A stretch of 64,000 nt of DNA from Anaerolineae bacterium (GCA_022820125.1 JAJEGA010000094.1:1-64000); one strand, 5' to 3'; shown: positions 35,154 through 44,248, counted from the first letter of the stretch. A program made the numbers and translations. The notes: generated by a model not told the origin, from the sequence alone.

Positions 35154-36254
35154 TTACAGTTCCTTGAAGGGATCGGCGGCGTCGCGCAAGCCATCGCCGA
35201 CGAAGTTGAATAGCAATACCGTCGCGATGACCGCGAGCGCCGGTGTCAGCAGCCAGGGATACAAGGCGATGTTCGAGATATTCTGCGCGCCTTCGAGCAA
35301 GGTGCCCCAGCTGACCGCCGGCGGCCGGATGCCCAGCCCGAGGAAGCTGAGCGCGGTCTCGCCCAGGATCATGCCCGGGATGGCGATGGTGATATTGACA
35401 ATGAGGAAGCTGATATAACCCGGCAAGAGATGTTCATAAATGATGCGCATATCGCTCGCGCCCGCGATTTTGGCGGCCATGATGTAATCTTGTTCGCGCA
35501 TTTCCAGGAGCTTCGCCCGCACCGCCCGCGCCAGCCCGGTCCAGGTCATCGTCGACAGGATGATGGTGATGGCGAAATAGGTCCGGGTGACGGGCCAGTC
35601 AATCGGCACAATCGCCGCCAGGGCGATCCAAAGCGGGATTTGCGGTATGGCGCTCAGGATTTCCGTGATTCGCATGATCACGATATCGACCAAGCCGCCA
35701 TAATAGCCGGAGATGCCGCCAAGCGTCGCGCCCAGGAAAAAGCTCAAGAATACGCCGACCAAGCCAATCGTCAAGCTTATGCGGCTGGCTGCCAAAATCC
35801 GCGAGAAGACGTCGCGACCCAATTGATCCGAACCCAGCAGAAAGACCTTGCCCTCGCCGGCGTCGAAGAAGCGCAGATCCAGCTCAAACCGTCCCCAAAA
35901 GCGGTAGGGCTCCCCCCGCGCGAAAAAGCGAATGCGGTGGATTGATTCCGTATCTTCGGTATAAACGCGCTCGAATGTATCCAGGTTAAGCTCATAATCC
36001 AGCCCGTAAACAAAGGGACCGATGAAATTGCCCGCCGCGTCGAAGAAGCGAATGGGCGTCGGCGGCGTATTGACATATCCCTGATGCTGGGTTACCTCGC
36101 GATAGGGCGTCCAGAATTCATAAGTGAATGCCAGAAAATACAAGAGGAAAAGGACGGCGGCTGAAATCAGCGCCAGGCGATGCTTCTTGAAACGCCGCCA
36201 GATCAACTGCTGTTGGGAAGCAATATAATAGCGCTCTTCCGCTGCGGATATCAC
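35154..36254 (-). CDS. OppC-type ABC transporter permease with extended periplasmic loop
   Basis: 366 residues, longer than the dipeptide-type protein at 14.1 kb because about 95 residues (roughly 55-150, NTPPTPIRFFDAAGNFIGPF...) sit between the first helix and the core. The core has five helices and an EAA loop (EQDYIMAAKIAGASDMRIIYEHLLPG). Long loops of this kind occur in OppC proteins of oligosaccharide-type family-5 importers. Start is taken as GTG 36254; the frame is open somewhat further upstream without ATG/GTG/TTG and a good SD. Confidence 0.92.
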   Translation of the reverse strand: MISAAEERYYIASQQQLIWRRFKKHRLALISAAVLFLLYFLAFTYEFWTPYREVTQHQGYVNTPPTPIRFFDAAGNFIGPFVYGLDYELNLDTFERVYTEDTESIHRIRFFARGEPYRFWGRFELDLRFFDAGEGKVFLLGSDQLGRDVFSRILAASRISLTIGLVGVFLSFFLGATLGGISGYYGGLVDIVIMRITEILSAIPQIPLWIALAAIVPIDWPVTRTYFAITIILSTMTWTGLARAVRAKLLEMREQDYIMAAKIAGASDMRIIYEHLLPGYISFLIVNITIAIPGMILGETALSFLGLGIRPPAVSWGTLLEGAQNISNIALYPWLLTPALAVIATVLLFNFVGDGLRDAADPFKEL

Positions 36255-36301
36255 GTTGCTCGCCGCGGACTCCGCGCCGGTTTCATCAATTGCTGGCGAT
36301 A

Positions 36302-37300
36302 TCAGCTCACCCCCTTTTCCATGCGGATGCGCGGGTCATACAGCGACAAGATGATATCGCCGAGGATCACGCCGATCACCGCCAGAATGCTCTGGATCAT
36401 CAGGATGCTGGTCGCCAGCTCCAAATCTTCCGCCAGCAGCGCGCTGAAGAGAAGCGGTCCCAGGGTCGGCAGATTCAAGACGATGGCGACGATGGTCTGC
36501 CCCGAGATCAGACGCGGCAGTATATAGCCGATCGAATTCACCACCGGGTTGAGCGCCAGCCGCACCGGGTACTTAAACAGCAGTTGGCGATAGCGAAGGC
36601 CTTTTGCCCGCGCCGTCACCACATACTGCTGGCCCAATTCATCCAGCAGCGTCGCCCGCATCGTGCGGATGGTGCCCGCCGTCTGCGCCGTCACGATCAC
36701 GATGATTGGAATCCACAGGTGATTGAGCAGATCCAGCGCTTTCGCCAGCGACCAAGGCTGCTCTTCGACGCCGGGGGAAAACAAACCGCCAATGCTCAAA
36801 CCGAAGAATTTATGAAACAGAAATAGCAAAATCAGCGCCAGAAGGAAGTTCGGCGTCGCCAAGCCGATGAAGCCGACAAAGGTCCAGAAATAATCGCCTA
36901 GGCTATACTGACGCGTCGCGCTGTATATGCCGATGGGGACAGCCAGCGCATAGGTGACGATCAGCGAAATGACCGACAGCAGCACAGTCGCCGCGATCCG
37001 CTCGTTGATGAGCTTATCGACCGGAATGCCCAACATGGAATGCCCCATGTTGCCGCGCGCGAACTGCGTCGCCCAAATGAAGTATTGAACAAAAATGGGC
37101 TTGTCCAGCCCGTACTGCGCGCGCAAAGCCGCTTCGTCTTCTTCGGTGATGATGTCGCCTTGCGCCTGGCGGGCGTTGACAATGCGATCAACCGCATCGC
37201 CGCGCGGCAGTTGGACGATCATGAAAATCAAAAAGCTGATGACGATCAGCACAAGGACAGCGTAAATAAGGCGCTGGATCAGATACTTGCTGAAGCTCAT
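36302..37300 (-). CDS. OppB-type ABC transporter permease
   Basis: 332 residues, typical OppB N-terminus (YLIQRLIYAVLVLIVISFLIFM) and six helices. The EAA loop is QQYVVTARAKGLRYRQLLFKYPVRLALNP, close to the C-terminus. Forms the channel with the OppC protein encoded 47 bp downstream. It begins 215 bp after the binding-protein gene, a spacer that holds a double hairpin repeat. Confidence 0.93.
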   Translation of the reverse strand: MSFSKYLIQRLIYAVLVLIVISFLIFMIVQLPRGDAVDRIVNARQAQGDIITEEDEAALRAQYGLDKPIFVQYFIWATQFARGNMGHSMLGIPVDKLINERIAATVLLSVISLIVTYALAVPIGIYSATRQYSLGDYFWTFVGFIGLATPNFLLALILLFLFHKFFGLSIGGLFSPGVEEQPWSLAKALDLLNHLWIPIIVIVTAQTAGTIRTMRATLLDELGQQYVVTARAKGLRYRQLLFKYPVRLALNPVVNSIGYILPRLISGQTIVAIVLNLPTLGPLLFSALLAEDLELATSILMIQSILAVIGVILGDIILSLYDPRIRMEKGVS

Positions 37301-37404
37301 GTTTTTCTCATTAAGCGAAGCGCCTTAGGCAAGCAAGGGGCAGGGCAATCGCGTCAAATTAAATTGCCGCAACTTAGGAGAAATTGTCCTCCATGTATGG
37401 CATC

Positions 37405-37468
37405 TGTAGGGGCGTTTCGATGAAACGCCCGTAATGTTTTAGGGCGGCTCGGCGAGCCGCCCCTACAA
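37405..37468. repeat. Double-hairpin dispersed repeat between binding protein and permease
   Basis: TGTAGGGGCG (37405) and CGCCCCTACA (to 37468) bound two inner palindromes: GGCGTTTC-GAT-GAAACGCC (37411-37429) and GGGCGGCTC-GGC-GAGCCGCCC (37442-37462). On RNA this would fold into a strong structure 3' of the binding-protein coding region. It is the most complete member of the dispersed TAGGGGCG family in this window. Confidence 0.75.
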
Positions 37469-37515
37469 GGCTTGATGGATTGCGGCAAAATCGCTACTGC
37501 CGCCGCCACATGTGC

Positions 37516-39429
37516 CTAAGATTCGTCGATATACCATTGCTCGACATGGAAGGGCGCGTAGAAGTTGGTATCCGAGCCCCAGAACAAGTCCGCAGTCGGC
37601 ACGTTGCGCAGCCGGTTCGAGTAAATCACCGGCTGGGGCGTCAAACCGACTGAGGGAATGATCGGCAGTTGCTCGCCCCAATAGCTGAAGTATTGGGCGC
37701 CCAATTCAGCCGCTTCCGCTGAATCGCTGGGGTATTGGCTGAATTCGTCCCAGAGCGCGTTCAGATCTTTGATTTCCTGCGGCGGCTCGATGCCGGCTGA
37801 CCCGCCGGAAGAGATCCAGGTGGTCCAGCCATGCGCCCAGAAGTGACGCGCCGGGTCATTCACCGCGAAGTGATCGGGCGTGCCGCGCCCAAAGAGCGTC
37901 GCGCGGCCGATATGCCACATCACGGTCATGATTTCGCCGCTGGTATACAGATCAAATATCAGATCGGGCGAGGCGCCTTGACAGATCAACTCCACGCCGA
38001 TATCGACATAATCGCTGGCCATCAGTTCACATCCCGATTGATGATCGACCAAGCCGTGCGCGATGATCGCCACCCGTCGGCCATCAGCCAGCAAACGGAA
38101 TCCGGCGTCGTCGCGTTCGGTCAAGCCCAAGCCGTCTAGCAAGGCATTGGCTTTGTCCGGATGATATTCGATCTTCTCGCTGAACCAGTCGTTATTGAAC
38201 CAGGGCAGCGTCTTCAGCGGCGTCGCCGGATGTGGCGCCGCCAAGCCGAAGAAGAGCACATCGTTCATCTCATCGCGGTCAATCCCCATCGACAGCGCCA
38301 CGCGGAAATCGGCATTCTGGAAGAGCGCGCGGAAAGCCTCATCGGGATAATTCTGATTGGGGAAAAGCGAGAACTCGGATGGACGAAGCGACTGCGCGAT
38401 ATAGGTGGTGAAGTCGCCATTTTCCTCTTCGGCGCGGTAGAGCCGCAGATCGGTCGGCCGGGTATAACGCACACCGAAATCCAGCTCGCCGGCGGATAGC
38501 CGCAAGGCGTAAATGTCGAGGTCGCCCGCCAGGGACACTTCAATGTAATCCATGTAGGGCAGCTGATTGCCCGCTTCGTCTACCTGATGGAAGTAGGGGT
38601 TGCGCTCCAGCAGGACGCGGTCGCTCTCGATGATGATCGGCGCCCAGCTATCCATGTAAGGGCGATCGAGCGGTTGCGCCGAAAGGTTGTAGCCTTGCGC
38701 GCGTTTGCTATTGACCAGGTCAACCCAGGATTCCAAACCCGCTTCTTCCGCCAGCGCCTGCGCGTCCTCATTGTATTTGCCGTGATACTGCTTCAGCCAA
38801 TGCGAGGGACCGTAAAGGCTGTTGTCGCTGGAGAAGTGGGTGCGCCCGAAGCTGTCCATCGCGATCGGATACGGAATCGCCCAAGTGTAGCTGAACGTAT
38901 GATCGTCGATCACTTCAAAGGTCGCCACTTCGCCGCCAGCGCGCCAGAAACCGCCAGGTCCATTGGGGGCGATATCGGGGTCATTCAAGATGTCTTCCCA
39001 ATGCCAGCGGAAGTCTTCGGTGTTGAAGTCATCGCCGTCCGACCATTTCAGCCCTTCACGCAGCTTGATGGTCAGCGTGCGATTCTCGTTGGACCATTCC
39101 CAGCTTTCCGCCAGATCCGCCTGATAAACGCTGGCGGTGAAGTTGTAGCGGAAGAGCCCGGTGTGACGGATGCGCAAACCTTCGTCAAGCCGCTCGCCGA
39201 TATCGCCAAAGCGCAATGTCCCGCCATAGCTGCCGATTGAATCCACGACCGGGATGACTTTGGGATTGCTCGGCAGGCGTTCGTCGACGGGCGCGAGCTC
39301 GCCAGCAGCGACCTTTTCCGCCAGCATCGGCGCTTCCGCATACATCATGTCTTGCCCGAGGACGTTCGCCATTCCGCTCATCAAGACAAGCAGAACTAGC
39401 GTAAACGTGATAAAGCGTTTCATGTTCAT
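37516..39429 (-). CDS. Family-5 ABC transporter substrate-binding protein (large, oligosaccharide-type)
   Basis: About 637 residues with a signal peptide ending near GMANVLGQ-D. SBP_bac_5 fold; features include LRFGDIGERLDEGLRIRH, NRTLTIKLREGLKWSDGDDFNTEDFRWHWED split over the first 130 residues, and a long C-terminal lobe. Its length, about 100 residues more than dipeptide-type relatives, is typical of members importing sugars or large solutes. ATG 39429 is preferred because GGAG stands six bases before it; the frame is open to 39444. First gene of the long minus-strand operon. Confidence 0.92.
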   Translation of the reverse strand: MNMKRFITFTLVLLVLMSGMANVLGQDMMYAEAPMLAEKVAAGELAPVDERLPSNPKVIPVVDSIGSYGGTLRFGDIGERLDEGLRIRHTGLFRYNFTASVYQADLAESWEWSNENRTLTIKLREGLKWSDGDDFNTEDFRWHWEDILNDPDIAPNGPGGFWRAGGEVATFEVIDDHTFSYTWAIPYPIAMDSFGRTHFSSDNSLYGPSHWLKQYHGKYNEDAQALAEEAGLESWVDLVNSKRAQGYNLSAQPLDRPYMDSWAPIIIESDRVLLERNPYFHQVDEAGNQLPYMDYIEVSLAGDLDIYALRLSAGELDFGVRYTRPTDLRLYRAEEENGDFTTYIAQSLRPSEFSLFPNQNYPDEAFRALFQNADFRVALSMGIDRDEMNDVLFFGLAAPHPATPLKTLPWFNNDWFSEKIEYHPDKANALLDGLGLTERDDAGFRLLADGRRVAIIAHGLVDHQSGCELMASDYVDIGVELICQGASPDLIFDLYTSGEIMTVMWHIGRATLFGRGTPDHFAVNDPARHFWAHGWTTWISSGGSAGIEPPQEIKDLNALWDEFSQYPSDSAEAAELGAQYFSYWGEQLPIIPSVGLTPQPVIYSNRLRNVPTADLFWGSDTNFYAPFHVEQWYIDES

Positions 39430-39563
39430 CTCTATCTCCATCAAGAGCTTGAGTAAATCCGACTTTGAATTCTGCTACGATTTGCTTTCGGTCTTGACCT
39501 CCCCAGTAGCTTGTTAGGCATAGGCGCCCGAAACGATTTTATGATCCGCAACGGTGTGTCAAA

Positions 39564-39591
39564 GATTAACGCTTTTGCCGAAATCAGTCAA
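39564..39591 (-). promoter_or_regulatory. Probable promoter of the 39-26 kb operon
   Basis: On the minus strand TTGACT (revcomp 39586-39591), a 16-bp spacer and TTAATC (revcomp 39564-39569). A second candidate, TTGACA (39557-39562) with TAAAAT (39536-39541), has a spacer of only 15 bp. Either would start transcription 90-130 bp before the binding-protein gene. The operators found at the adjacent IclR locus are absent here. Confidence 0.45.
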
Positions 39592-39655
39592 TTTTTGAGA
39601 CCCCGTTGCGCCGAAACCTACGGTAAGACGCGGCCGGAATAAATCAGCGCCAGGC

Positions 39656-40816
39656 TCAGCCGGCATAAAGTTTCTTGGCTTCTTCGAACAGCCGCTTCAA
39701 CTCCGCCAGCACTTGCGGACCACTGCCGCCGCGCATCAAGTATTCACGAATCGGCGCCCCGGCATGATCCTGGAAATGCAGATAACCAGGGAATCGTGGA
39801 CGCAGATAAGCTCGGTCCAGCGCGGGCAGCGTATTGCGGAAGTAATCATTGGAACGCCGGTTGACCTCAGCGTCTTCCCAGGCGCTGCGATGCCCTGGCT
39901 GGCCGCCGTTCTCGAAAAAGAGCGTGCGCTGTATCTCGCCGCCCGCGGTGAACATCGCGTAATCCCGCGCCGCTTCTGTATTTTTGCAGCGGCTGGATAT
40001 CGCCAAGCCGGTGCCGCCGAGGGTCGTTTGGCAGCGGCCCCGCCCGTCAATATCGACCATATCGTCAAATGTCAGCGCGTTGTCCGAGTAGCCGGCGCGC
40101 GCGTAATTTGAATAACCGTAGGCGAAAGGACAGTAGACAAAGTCATCGCGCCGTGACAATGCCTCGTACACCGCAATCGGATTCCAGTCGAAAATAGACT
40201 TGGGGCAGAGGCTCGCCAGCTCCCGCAGTTGTTCCAGCGCGTCCAAGCTCATGTCGTCAGATACCGCCCATTCATCATCGACGAAAGGCGGCTCGCCCTG
40301 GGTCGCGCAGAGCATATAAAAGTTCATCAGCGTGTCGATGGGAATCCCCGGCATGATGACCCGCCCCTGCCGCGCCAACGCCAGCAGATCGCGCCAGGTC
40401 CGCGGCTGCTCCAGCCCGTGGCGCTCCAGCAGATCGGCGCGATAAGAGGCGACCGGCGTCGCCGCGTCAATCGCCAGCGCGCATTGACCGCCGTCGAAGA
40501 TGTAGCTCGCATGAGAATGGCCGACCGAATGCGCCGCTTGATCGCGCATGAAGTCCGCCGGCATGATCGTTTGCAGCGGCAGCAGCGCCTGGCTGTGCGC
40601 GGCGTAACCAGCCCAGGGGTGGTCGATCACGAGCAGGTCGTATTCTTCCGCCAAACCTTGGATCGGCGCATCGGCGAATTCCTGCAGCGAGCGTTTTTCC
40701 CAGATGATTTCGACCTGCGGGTGAATCTCGCTGAATCGCTGCGCCGTCGCCACCACCGAAACGAACCCGCGCGAGTGATTCCAGGTGATGCCGCGCAAGA
40801 CGGTCTTCGCTTCCAT
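39656..40816 (-). CDS. Leaderless family-1 solute-binding-like protein
   Basis: About 386 residues with the fold of carbohydrate-binding SBP_bac_1 proteins (WNHSRGFVSVVATAQRFSEIHP, DLLVIDHPWAGYAA, TLGGTGLAISSRC). From the well-supported start ATG 40816 (GGAG seven bases upstream) there is no signal peptide or lipobox; the longer frame to 40894 adds only basic residues. It has no adjacent permease genes and is controlled by an operator shared with the sugar-importer binding protein at 48.4 kb. It may be a cytoplasmic sensor or an enzyme-like paralogue, or be exported by an unrecognised route; the second is unlikely from sequence. Confidence 0.8.
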   Translation of the reverse strand: MEAKTVLRGITWNHSRGFVSVVATAQRFSEIHPQVEIIWEKRSLQEFADAPIQGLAEEYDLLVIDHPWAGYAAHSQALLPLQTIMPADFMRDQAAHSVGHSHASYIFDGGQCALAIDAATPVASYRADLLERHGLEQPRTWRDLLALARQGRVIMPGIPIDTLMNFYMLCATQGEPPFVDDEWAVSDDMSLDALEQLRELASLCPKSIFDWNPIAVYEALSRRDDFVYCPFAYGYSNYARAGYSDNALTFDDMVDIDGRGRCQTTLGGTGLAISSRCKNTEAARDYAMFTAGGEIQRTLFFENGGQPGHRSAWEDAEVNRRSNDYFRNTLPALDRAYLRPRFPGYLHFQDHAGAPIREYLMRGGSGPQVLAELKRLFEEAKKLYAG

Positions 40817-40863
40817 GCCGGTCTCCTCTCTGCTGCGCTTCTTGCTGCCGCGCCGCCAAGACA

Positions 40864-40896
40864 TTTTGCTTGCAAAATACAATTTTGTCTGCAAAA
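40864..40896 (-). promoter_or_regulatory. Paired palindromic operators, site 1
   Basis: TTTTGCTTGCAAAA (40864-40877) is a perfect TTTTGC-2-GCAAAA palindrome; TTTTGTCTGCAAAA (40883-40896) is a one-mismatch copy. Their centres are 19 bp apart. The second overlaps the -10 box of the minus-strand promoter, and the first lies immediately downstream, a repression geometry. The divergent plus-strand genes (MaoC, IclR) start 76 bp away and could share control. Confidence 0.85.
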
Positions 40897-40923
40897 TATA
40901 GTAATTGACTGCGGTCTTGTCAA
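40895..40923 (-). promoter_or_regulatory. Consensus promoter for the leaderless binding-protein gene
   Basis: Minus strand TTGACA (revcomp 40918-40923), 17-bp spacer, TATATT (revcomp 40895-40900). Same hexamers, spacing and operator register as the promoter at 44289-44317. Confidence 0.8.
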
Positions 40924-40971
40924 CCAGAGCGCGATAGCTCGCCCATTTCGATTTTGTTCCAGGATATGCTC

Positions 40972-41430
40972 ATGATTAAAACGACCTATTTTGAAGATTA
41001 CGAAATTGGTTCAAGCCGTGAAACTTTCGGCCGGACCATCACCGAGGCGGACATCGTGTTGCATGCGGGCCAAACGGGCGATTTTTTCCCGCATCACATG
41101 GATGCCGAATGGGTGAAGACGCAGGAGTTCAAGGAGCGTATCGCCCACGGTACGCTGATCTTGAGCATCGGCATCGGCATGACCGCCAACGAGATAAATC
41201 CGGTGGCCTTTTCTTATGGCTATGACCGCATCCGCTTTATCCGTCCCGTCTTCATCGGCGATACCATAACCGTCAAAGCCACAATCAGCGAGAAGCGCGA
41301 TTATCCCAAACGTTCCGATCACGGTTATGTTGTTGAACAGGTGGAAATCTTCAACCAGCATCAAAAGATCGTGCTCGCCTGTCAACATCTCTATCTCGTG
41401 CAGCGCAAGCAGCTCGCGCCTACAGCCTAG
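40972..41430 (+). CDS. MaoC-like (hotdog-fold) dehydratase 1
   Basis: About 152 residues from ATG 40972 (AGGA seven bases before). The hotdog MaoC pattern is evident: [24 protein letters not shown], the catalytic Asp/His region as [10 protein letters not shown] and [12 protein letters not shown], then [14 protein letters not shown]. The family hydrates enoyl-CoA substrates. A similar but more diverged MaoC protein is encoded at 45.6 kb, so two different hydration steps or a heteromer are possible. First gene of a plus-strand trio with the IclR regulator (38 bp) and Gfo/Idh enzyme. Confidence 0.9.
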   Translation: MIKTTYFEDYEIGSSRETFGRTITEADIVLHAGQTGDFFPHHMDAEWVKTQEFKERIAHGTLILSIGIGMTANEINPVAFSYGYDRIRFIRPVFIGDTITVKATISEKRDYPKRSDHGYVVEQVEIFNQHQKIVLACQHLYLVQRKQLAPTA

Positions 41431-41468
41431 CCCGTCCAGCAACGGCAGCCTCCATAGGGAGAGGGACA

Positions 41469-42263
41469 ATGGCAGAAATGAAATCGGCGCCAAACTACAG
41501 CGTGCCGGCGCTGGAGAAGGGTCTGGCAGTGATTGAATTGCTTGCGCGCGCCTCGGAACCCTTGTCGCTTTCGCAAATCTCCGAGCGGATGGCAAACAGC
41601 GCCAGCCAATTGTTCCGCACGATGAATTGTCTTGTCGAAGGCGGCTACGTCATCAAAGACGAGGTGCACGGGAAATACAGCCTCACCCTGAAGCTCTTTG
41701 AGCTGGCGAATCGTCACTCGCCGCTGAAGCACCTGTTGCGAGTCGCCAACCTGCCGATGCAAGAGCTCGCTCACGCCATTCGCGAATCCTGCCATATCAG
41801 CATTATCCAGGGCGGGCAGCTGCTCGTCGTGGGCCAGGCGGAAAGCCCGGAAAAGGTGCAGATATCAGTATCGGTCGGCACATCCTTCCCGCTAGTATCC
41901 ACCGTTTCCGGGCGCCTGCTGCTATCGGCGATGGACGATGGCAGCCTCGCCGCGCTCCTGGAAGCCGACATGGGCTACCGGCAAATGTCATACCAGGAGC
42001 GTGAAGGCTTTTGGGCGCGCATCGCGGAGCTCCGCGCGAGCGGCGTCTCCACCGCCGTTGATGAATCCTATATCGGCTTGCATGATACGGCTGTGCTCGT
42101 CGGCAATCCGGAAGTCGGTGTTACCGCCGCCATCGCCGTCACGCAATTGACCGCCAGCCGTCAAAGCAGCGACCCGGAAAAAGTGGTCGATGCCTTGCTG
42201 CTTTGCGCCAGCGAAATCAACGCGCGCGCCGGCTTGACCAAGTTCGCCAAGCAGCCCGCCTGA
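41469..42263 (+). CDS. IclR-family transcriptional regulator
   Basis: 264 residues: N-terminal winged helix (about 10-75, VPALEKGLAVIELLARAS...LSLSQISERM...FRTMNCLVEGGYV) and C-terminal IclR effector domain (about 85-255, PMQELAHAIRESCHISII, STVSGRLLLSAM). IclR proteins bind short palindromes as dimers of dimers and respond to small acids or sugars. It is the only regulator gene in this 10-kb locus, so it is the natural candidate for the three TTTTGCnnGCAAAA operator pairs; this link is inferred. Ribosome-binding site GGGAGAGG precedes ATG. Confidence 0.93.
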   Translation: MAEMKSAPNYSVPALEKGLAVIELLARASEPLSLSQISERMANSASQLFRTMNCLVEGGYVIKDEVHGKYSLTLKLFELANRHSPLKHLLRVANLPMQELAHAIRESCHISIIQGGQLLVVGQAESPEKVQISVSVGTSFPLVSTVSGRLLLSAMDDGSLAALLEADMGYRQMSYQEREGFWARIAELRASGVSTAVDESYIGLHDTAVLVGNPEVGVTAAIAVTQLTASRQSSDPEKVVDALLLCASEINARAGLTKFAKQPA

Positions 42264-42306
42264 GACACCCGCTCGTTCAATCAGAACTCGCCGAGGAAGT
42301 GAAGAC

Positions 42307-43392
42307 ATGCCGCTAGCCAACGATATTCGTCAAACAGCAATATTGCCAGCCAAGCCATTGCCCATCGTCAGCATTGGGCTGGGCGGGATTGCACACGACG
42401 CTCATTACCCCGCTTATCAAATTGCCGGCTTTGAAGTGGCGGGCGGCTTTGATATCGACAGCGAGCGGGCAGCGATGATGGCGGATATGTTCGGCATTCC
42501 GCGGCTTTATGGCTCTCTGTCAGAAGCAATATCGCAGGCGCCCCCAGACGCCGTCTTTGATATCGCGGTGCCTGGCGGCGCCATTGCCGATATCCTGCGC
42601 GAGATTCCCCGTGGCCGCGCCGCGCTCATCCAGAAGCCCATGGGCGAAGACTTGGCCGAAGCCCGAGAAATCTTGCGCATCTGCCGCGAGCGGAAGCTCA
42701 TCGCCGCTATCAATTTCCAGTTGCGTTACGCGCCCTTCGTCATTGCCGCCCGCGACATGATCGAGCGCGGTCTGATCGGCGAACTCTACGACTTGGAATT
42801 CCGTGTGCAGTGCAATACGCCCTGGCATCTGTGGCCCTTCCTGTTCCCCTTGCCCCGCTGCGAAATCCTTTATCACAGCATTCATTATGTCGATCTCATC
42901 CGCTCCTTCTGTGGCAATCCCCAAAGCGTCTACGCGAAGACCTTGAGCCATCCCAGCGCGCCTGACCTGCGCGGCGGCGCGCGCTCGATGATCATGATGG
43001 ATTATGGGCAGAATCCACGCGTCAATGTGATGACCAACCACAGCCACATATACGGGGCGGAAAAGCAGCAGTCCTACGTCAAGTTCGAAGGAAGCAAAGG
43101 CGCAATTCAGATCCGCGCGGGCTTAAATATGAATTACCCGGATGGCGTTCCCGATCGCTTCGAGTACATCCTGCTCGACGACGCGGAAGACGCGACCTGG
43201 CAGACGCTGGACATCCAGGGATCCTGGTTCCCCGAAGCATTCATTGGCACGATGGCGAGCCTGATGCGCCGCGCCAATGGCGAGACAGATAGCCTGCCCA
43301 CATCGGTTGAAGACGCCATTCTGACGATGGCGACGGTGGAAGCGGCATACGAATCCAGCGCAAGCGGCGGCACGCCCTTGCCAGCAACCTAG
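42307..43392 (+). CDS. Gfo/Idh/MocA family NAD(P)-dependent oxidoreductase
   Basis: 361 residues. N-terminal Rossmann fold begins VSIGLGGIAHDAHYPAY; the EKP-type catalytic motif is IQKPMGEDLAEA (about residue 100); the C-terminal alpha/beta domain includes the FCGNPQSVYAKT segment and a conserved His-containing stretch (YHSIHYVDLIRSF). Members oxidise sugars or inositols at C1 or a ring hydroxyl. With a lactonase-type amidohydrolase convergent 10 bp downstream, a sugar-to-lactone oxidation is a reasonable proposal. Co-directional with MaoC and IclR genes. Confidence 0.92.
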   Translation: MPLANDIRQTAILPAKPLPIVSIGLGGIAHDAHYPAYQIAGFEVAGGFDIDSERAAMMADMFGIPRLYGSLSEAISQAPPDAVFDIAVPGGAIADILREIPRGRAALIQKPMGEDLAEAREILRICRERKLIAAINFQLRYAPFVIAARDMIERGLIGELYDLEFRVQCNTPWHLWPFLFPLPRCEILYHSIHYVDLIRSFCGNPQSVYAKTLSHPSAPDLRGGARSMIMMDYGQNPRVNVMTNHSHIYGAEKQQSYVKFEGSKGAIQIRAGLNMNYPDGVPDRFEYILLDDAEDATWQTLDIQGSWFPEAFIGTMASLMRRANGETDSLPTSVEDAILTMATVEAAYESSASGGTPLPAT

Positions 43393-43402
43393 CGGGAACA
43401 GC

Positions 43403-44248
43403 CTATAGATTCAACCTGTAGAAAGCATTGCCCGTCCCGCCAAGGATGGCGTCGCGCTCCGCTTCCGACAAATCGGCCAGGCACTTATTGGTCTCGTCCC
43501 AGACCTTGGCGTAATCGCCAGCGAGCACGGCCACGGGCCAATCACTGCCGAACATCAGGCGATCGGCGCCAAACTGCTCCAGGGCATAATCCACCAGCGG
43601 CTTGATGTCTTCATAGGTCCAGGTCTCAAAGTCGGGCGTCACCGTGTTCAAGCCCGAAACCTTGGCGTAGACATTGGGGCTTTCGGCGGCAGCCGCCAGC
43701 TGCGCGCGCCAGACAGCACGATCGTCGGCGCTCAAGGGCGGTTTGGCCAAGTGGTCGATCACCATCTTCAAGTTCGGCACTCGCTCCGCCAGCGTTGGCA
43801 CATGCTTGAGGTGATTGGGGAAGACCGCCACCACATCAAAAGTCAGGCCGCGATCAGCGAGGATTTGCAGCCCTTCGATCACCTGCTTTTGGGTGACCCA
43901 ATCCGGATTGGTCTCTTCGTGGATAAGATGCCGCATGCCTTTGAAATAGGGGTTCCGCCCATACTCATCCAGCTTCTTCGCCGTCTCGGCCGGGTCATGC
44001 AGCGGTACCCAGCCGACGACGCCGGCGACCCAGTCATAAGCTTCGGCGATCGACAGCATCGAATCCGTATCAGCGTAGGAATCCATCGCCTGCACAATCA
44101 CCGTCTTGTCGACGCCGGACGCTGCCAACTGCGGCGCCAGTTCATCCGCCGAGAAATTCCGATAGATGGGACCATAAGCCGGGACCAACCAAGGATAGGC
44201 GACTTCATCCAGATTCCAAAAGTGCTGATGCGTGTCAACAGTGACCAT
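43403..44248 (-). CDS. COG3618-type amidohydrolase (L-fucono/L-rhamnono-lactonase-like)
   Basis: About 281 residues of a TIM-barrel amidohydrolase. The metal-binding start VDTHQHFWN, the central VIDHLAKPPL and the end LMFGSDWPVAVL are characteristic of the COG3618 group, which contains L-fuconolactonase, L-rhamnonolactonase and related sugar lactonases. ATG 44248 is chosen because GGAGGCGGAG precedes it; the frame reaches a TTG at 44260. It is divergent from the CoA-transferase gene across a 182-bp region carrying operator pair 2, and its 3' end converges on the Gfo/Idh gene. Lactone hydrolysis is the favoured function. Confidence 0.88.
   Translation of the reverse strand: MVTVDTHQHFWNLDEVAYPWLVPAYGPIYRNFSADELAPQLAASGVDKTVIVQAMDSYADTDSMLSIAEAYDWVAGVVGWVPLHDPAETAKKLDEYGRNPYFKGMRHLIHEETNPDWVTQKQVIEGLQILADRGLTFDVVAVFPNHLKHVPTLAERVPNLKMVIDHLAKPPLSADDRAVWRAQLAAAAESPNVYAKVSGLNTVTPDFETWTYEDIKPLVDYALEQFGADRLMFGSDWPVAVLAGDYAKVWDETNKCLADLSEAERDAILGGTGNAFYRLNL

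Noticed and set aside
39536-39562. TTGACA/TAAAAT as main promoter of the long operon
   Set aside because: The spacer is only 15 bp; the TTGACT-16-TTAATC pair just upstream is more acceptable, so it is mentioned only as an alternative.
40864-40896. CRISPR-like or phage-type repeat
   Set aside because: There are only two short palindromes per site with no spacers of regular length, and the copies coincide with promoters.
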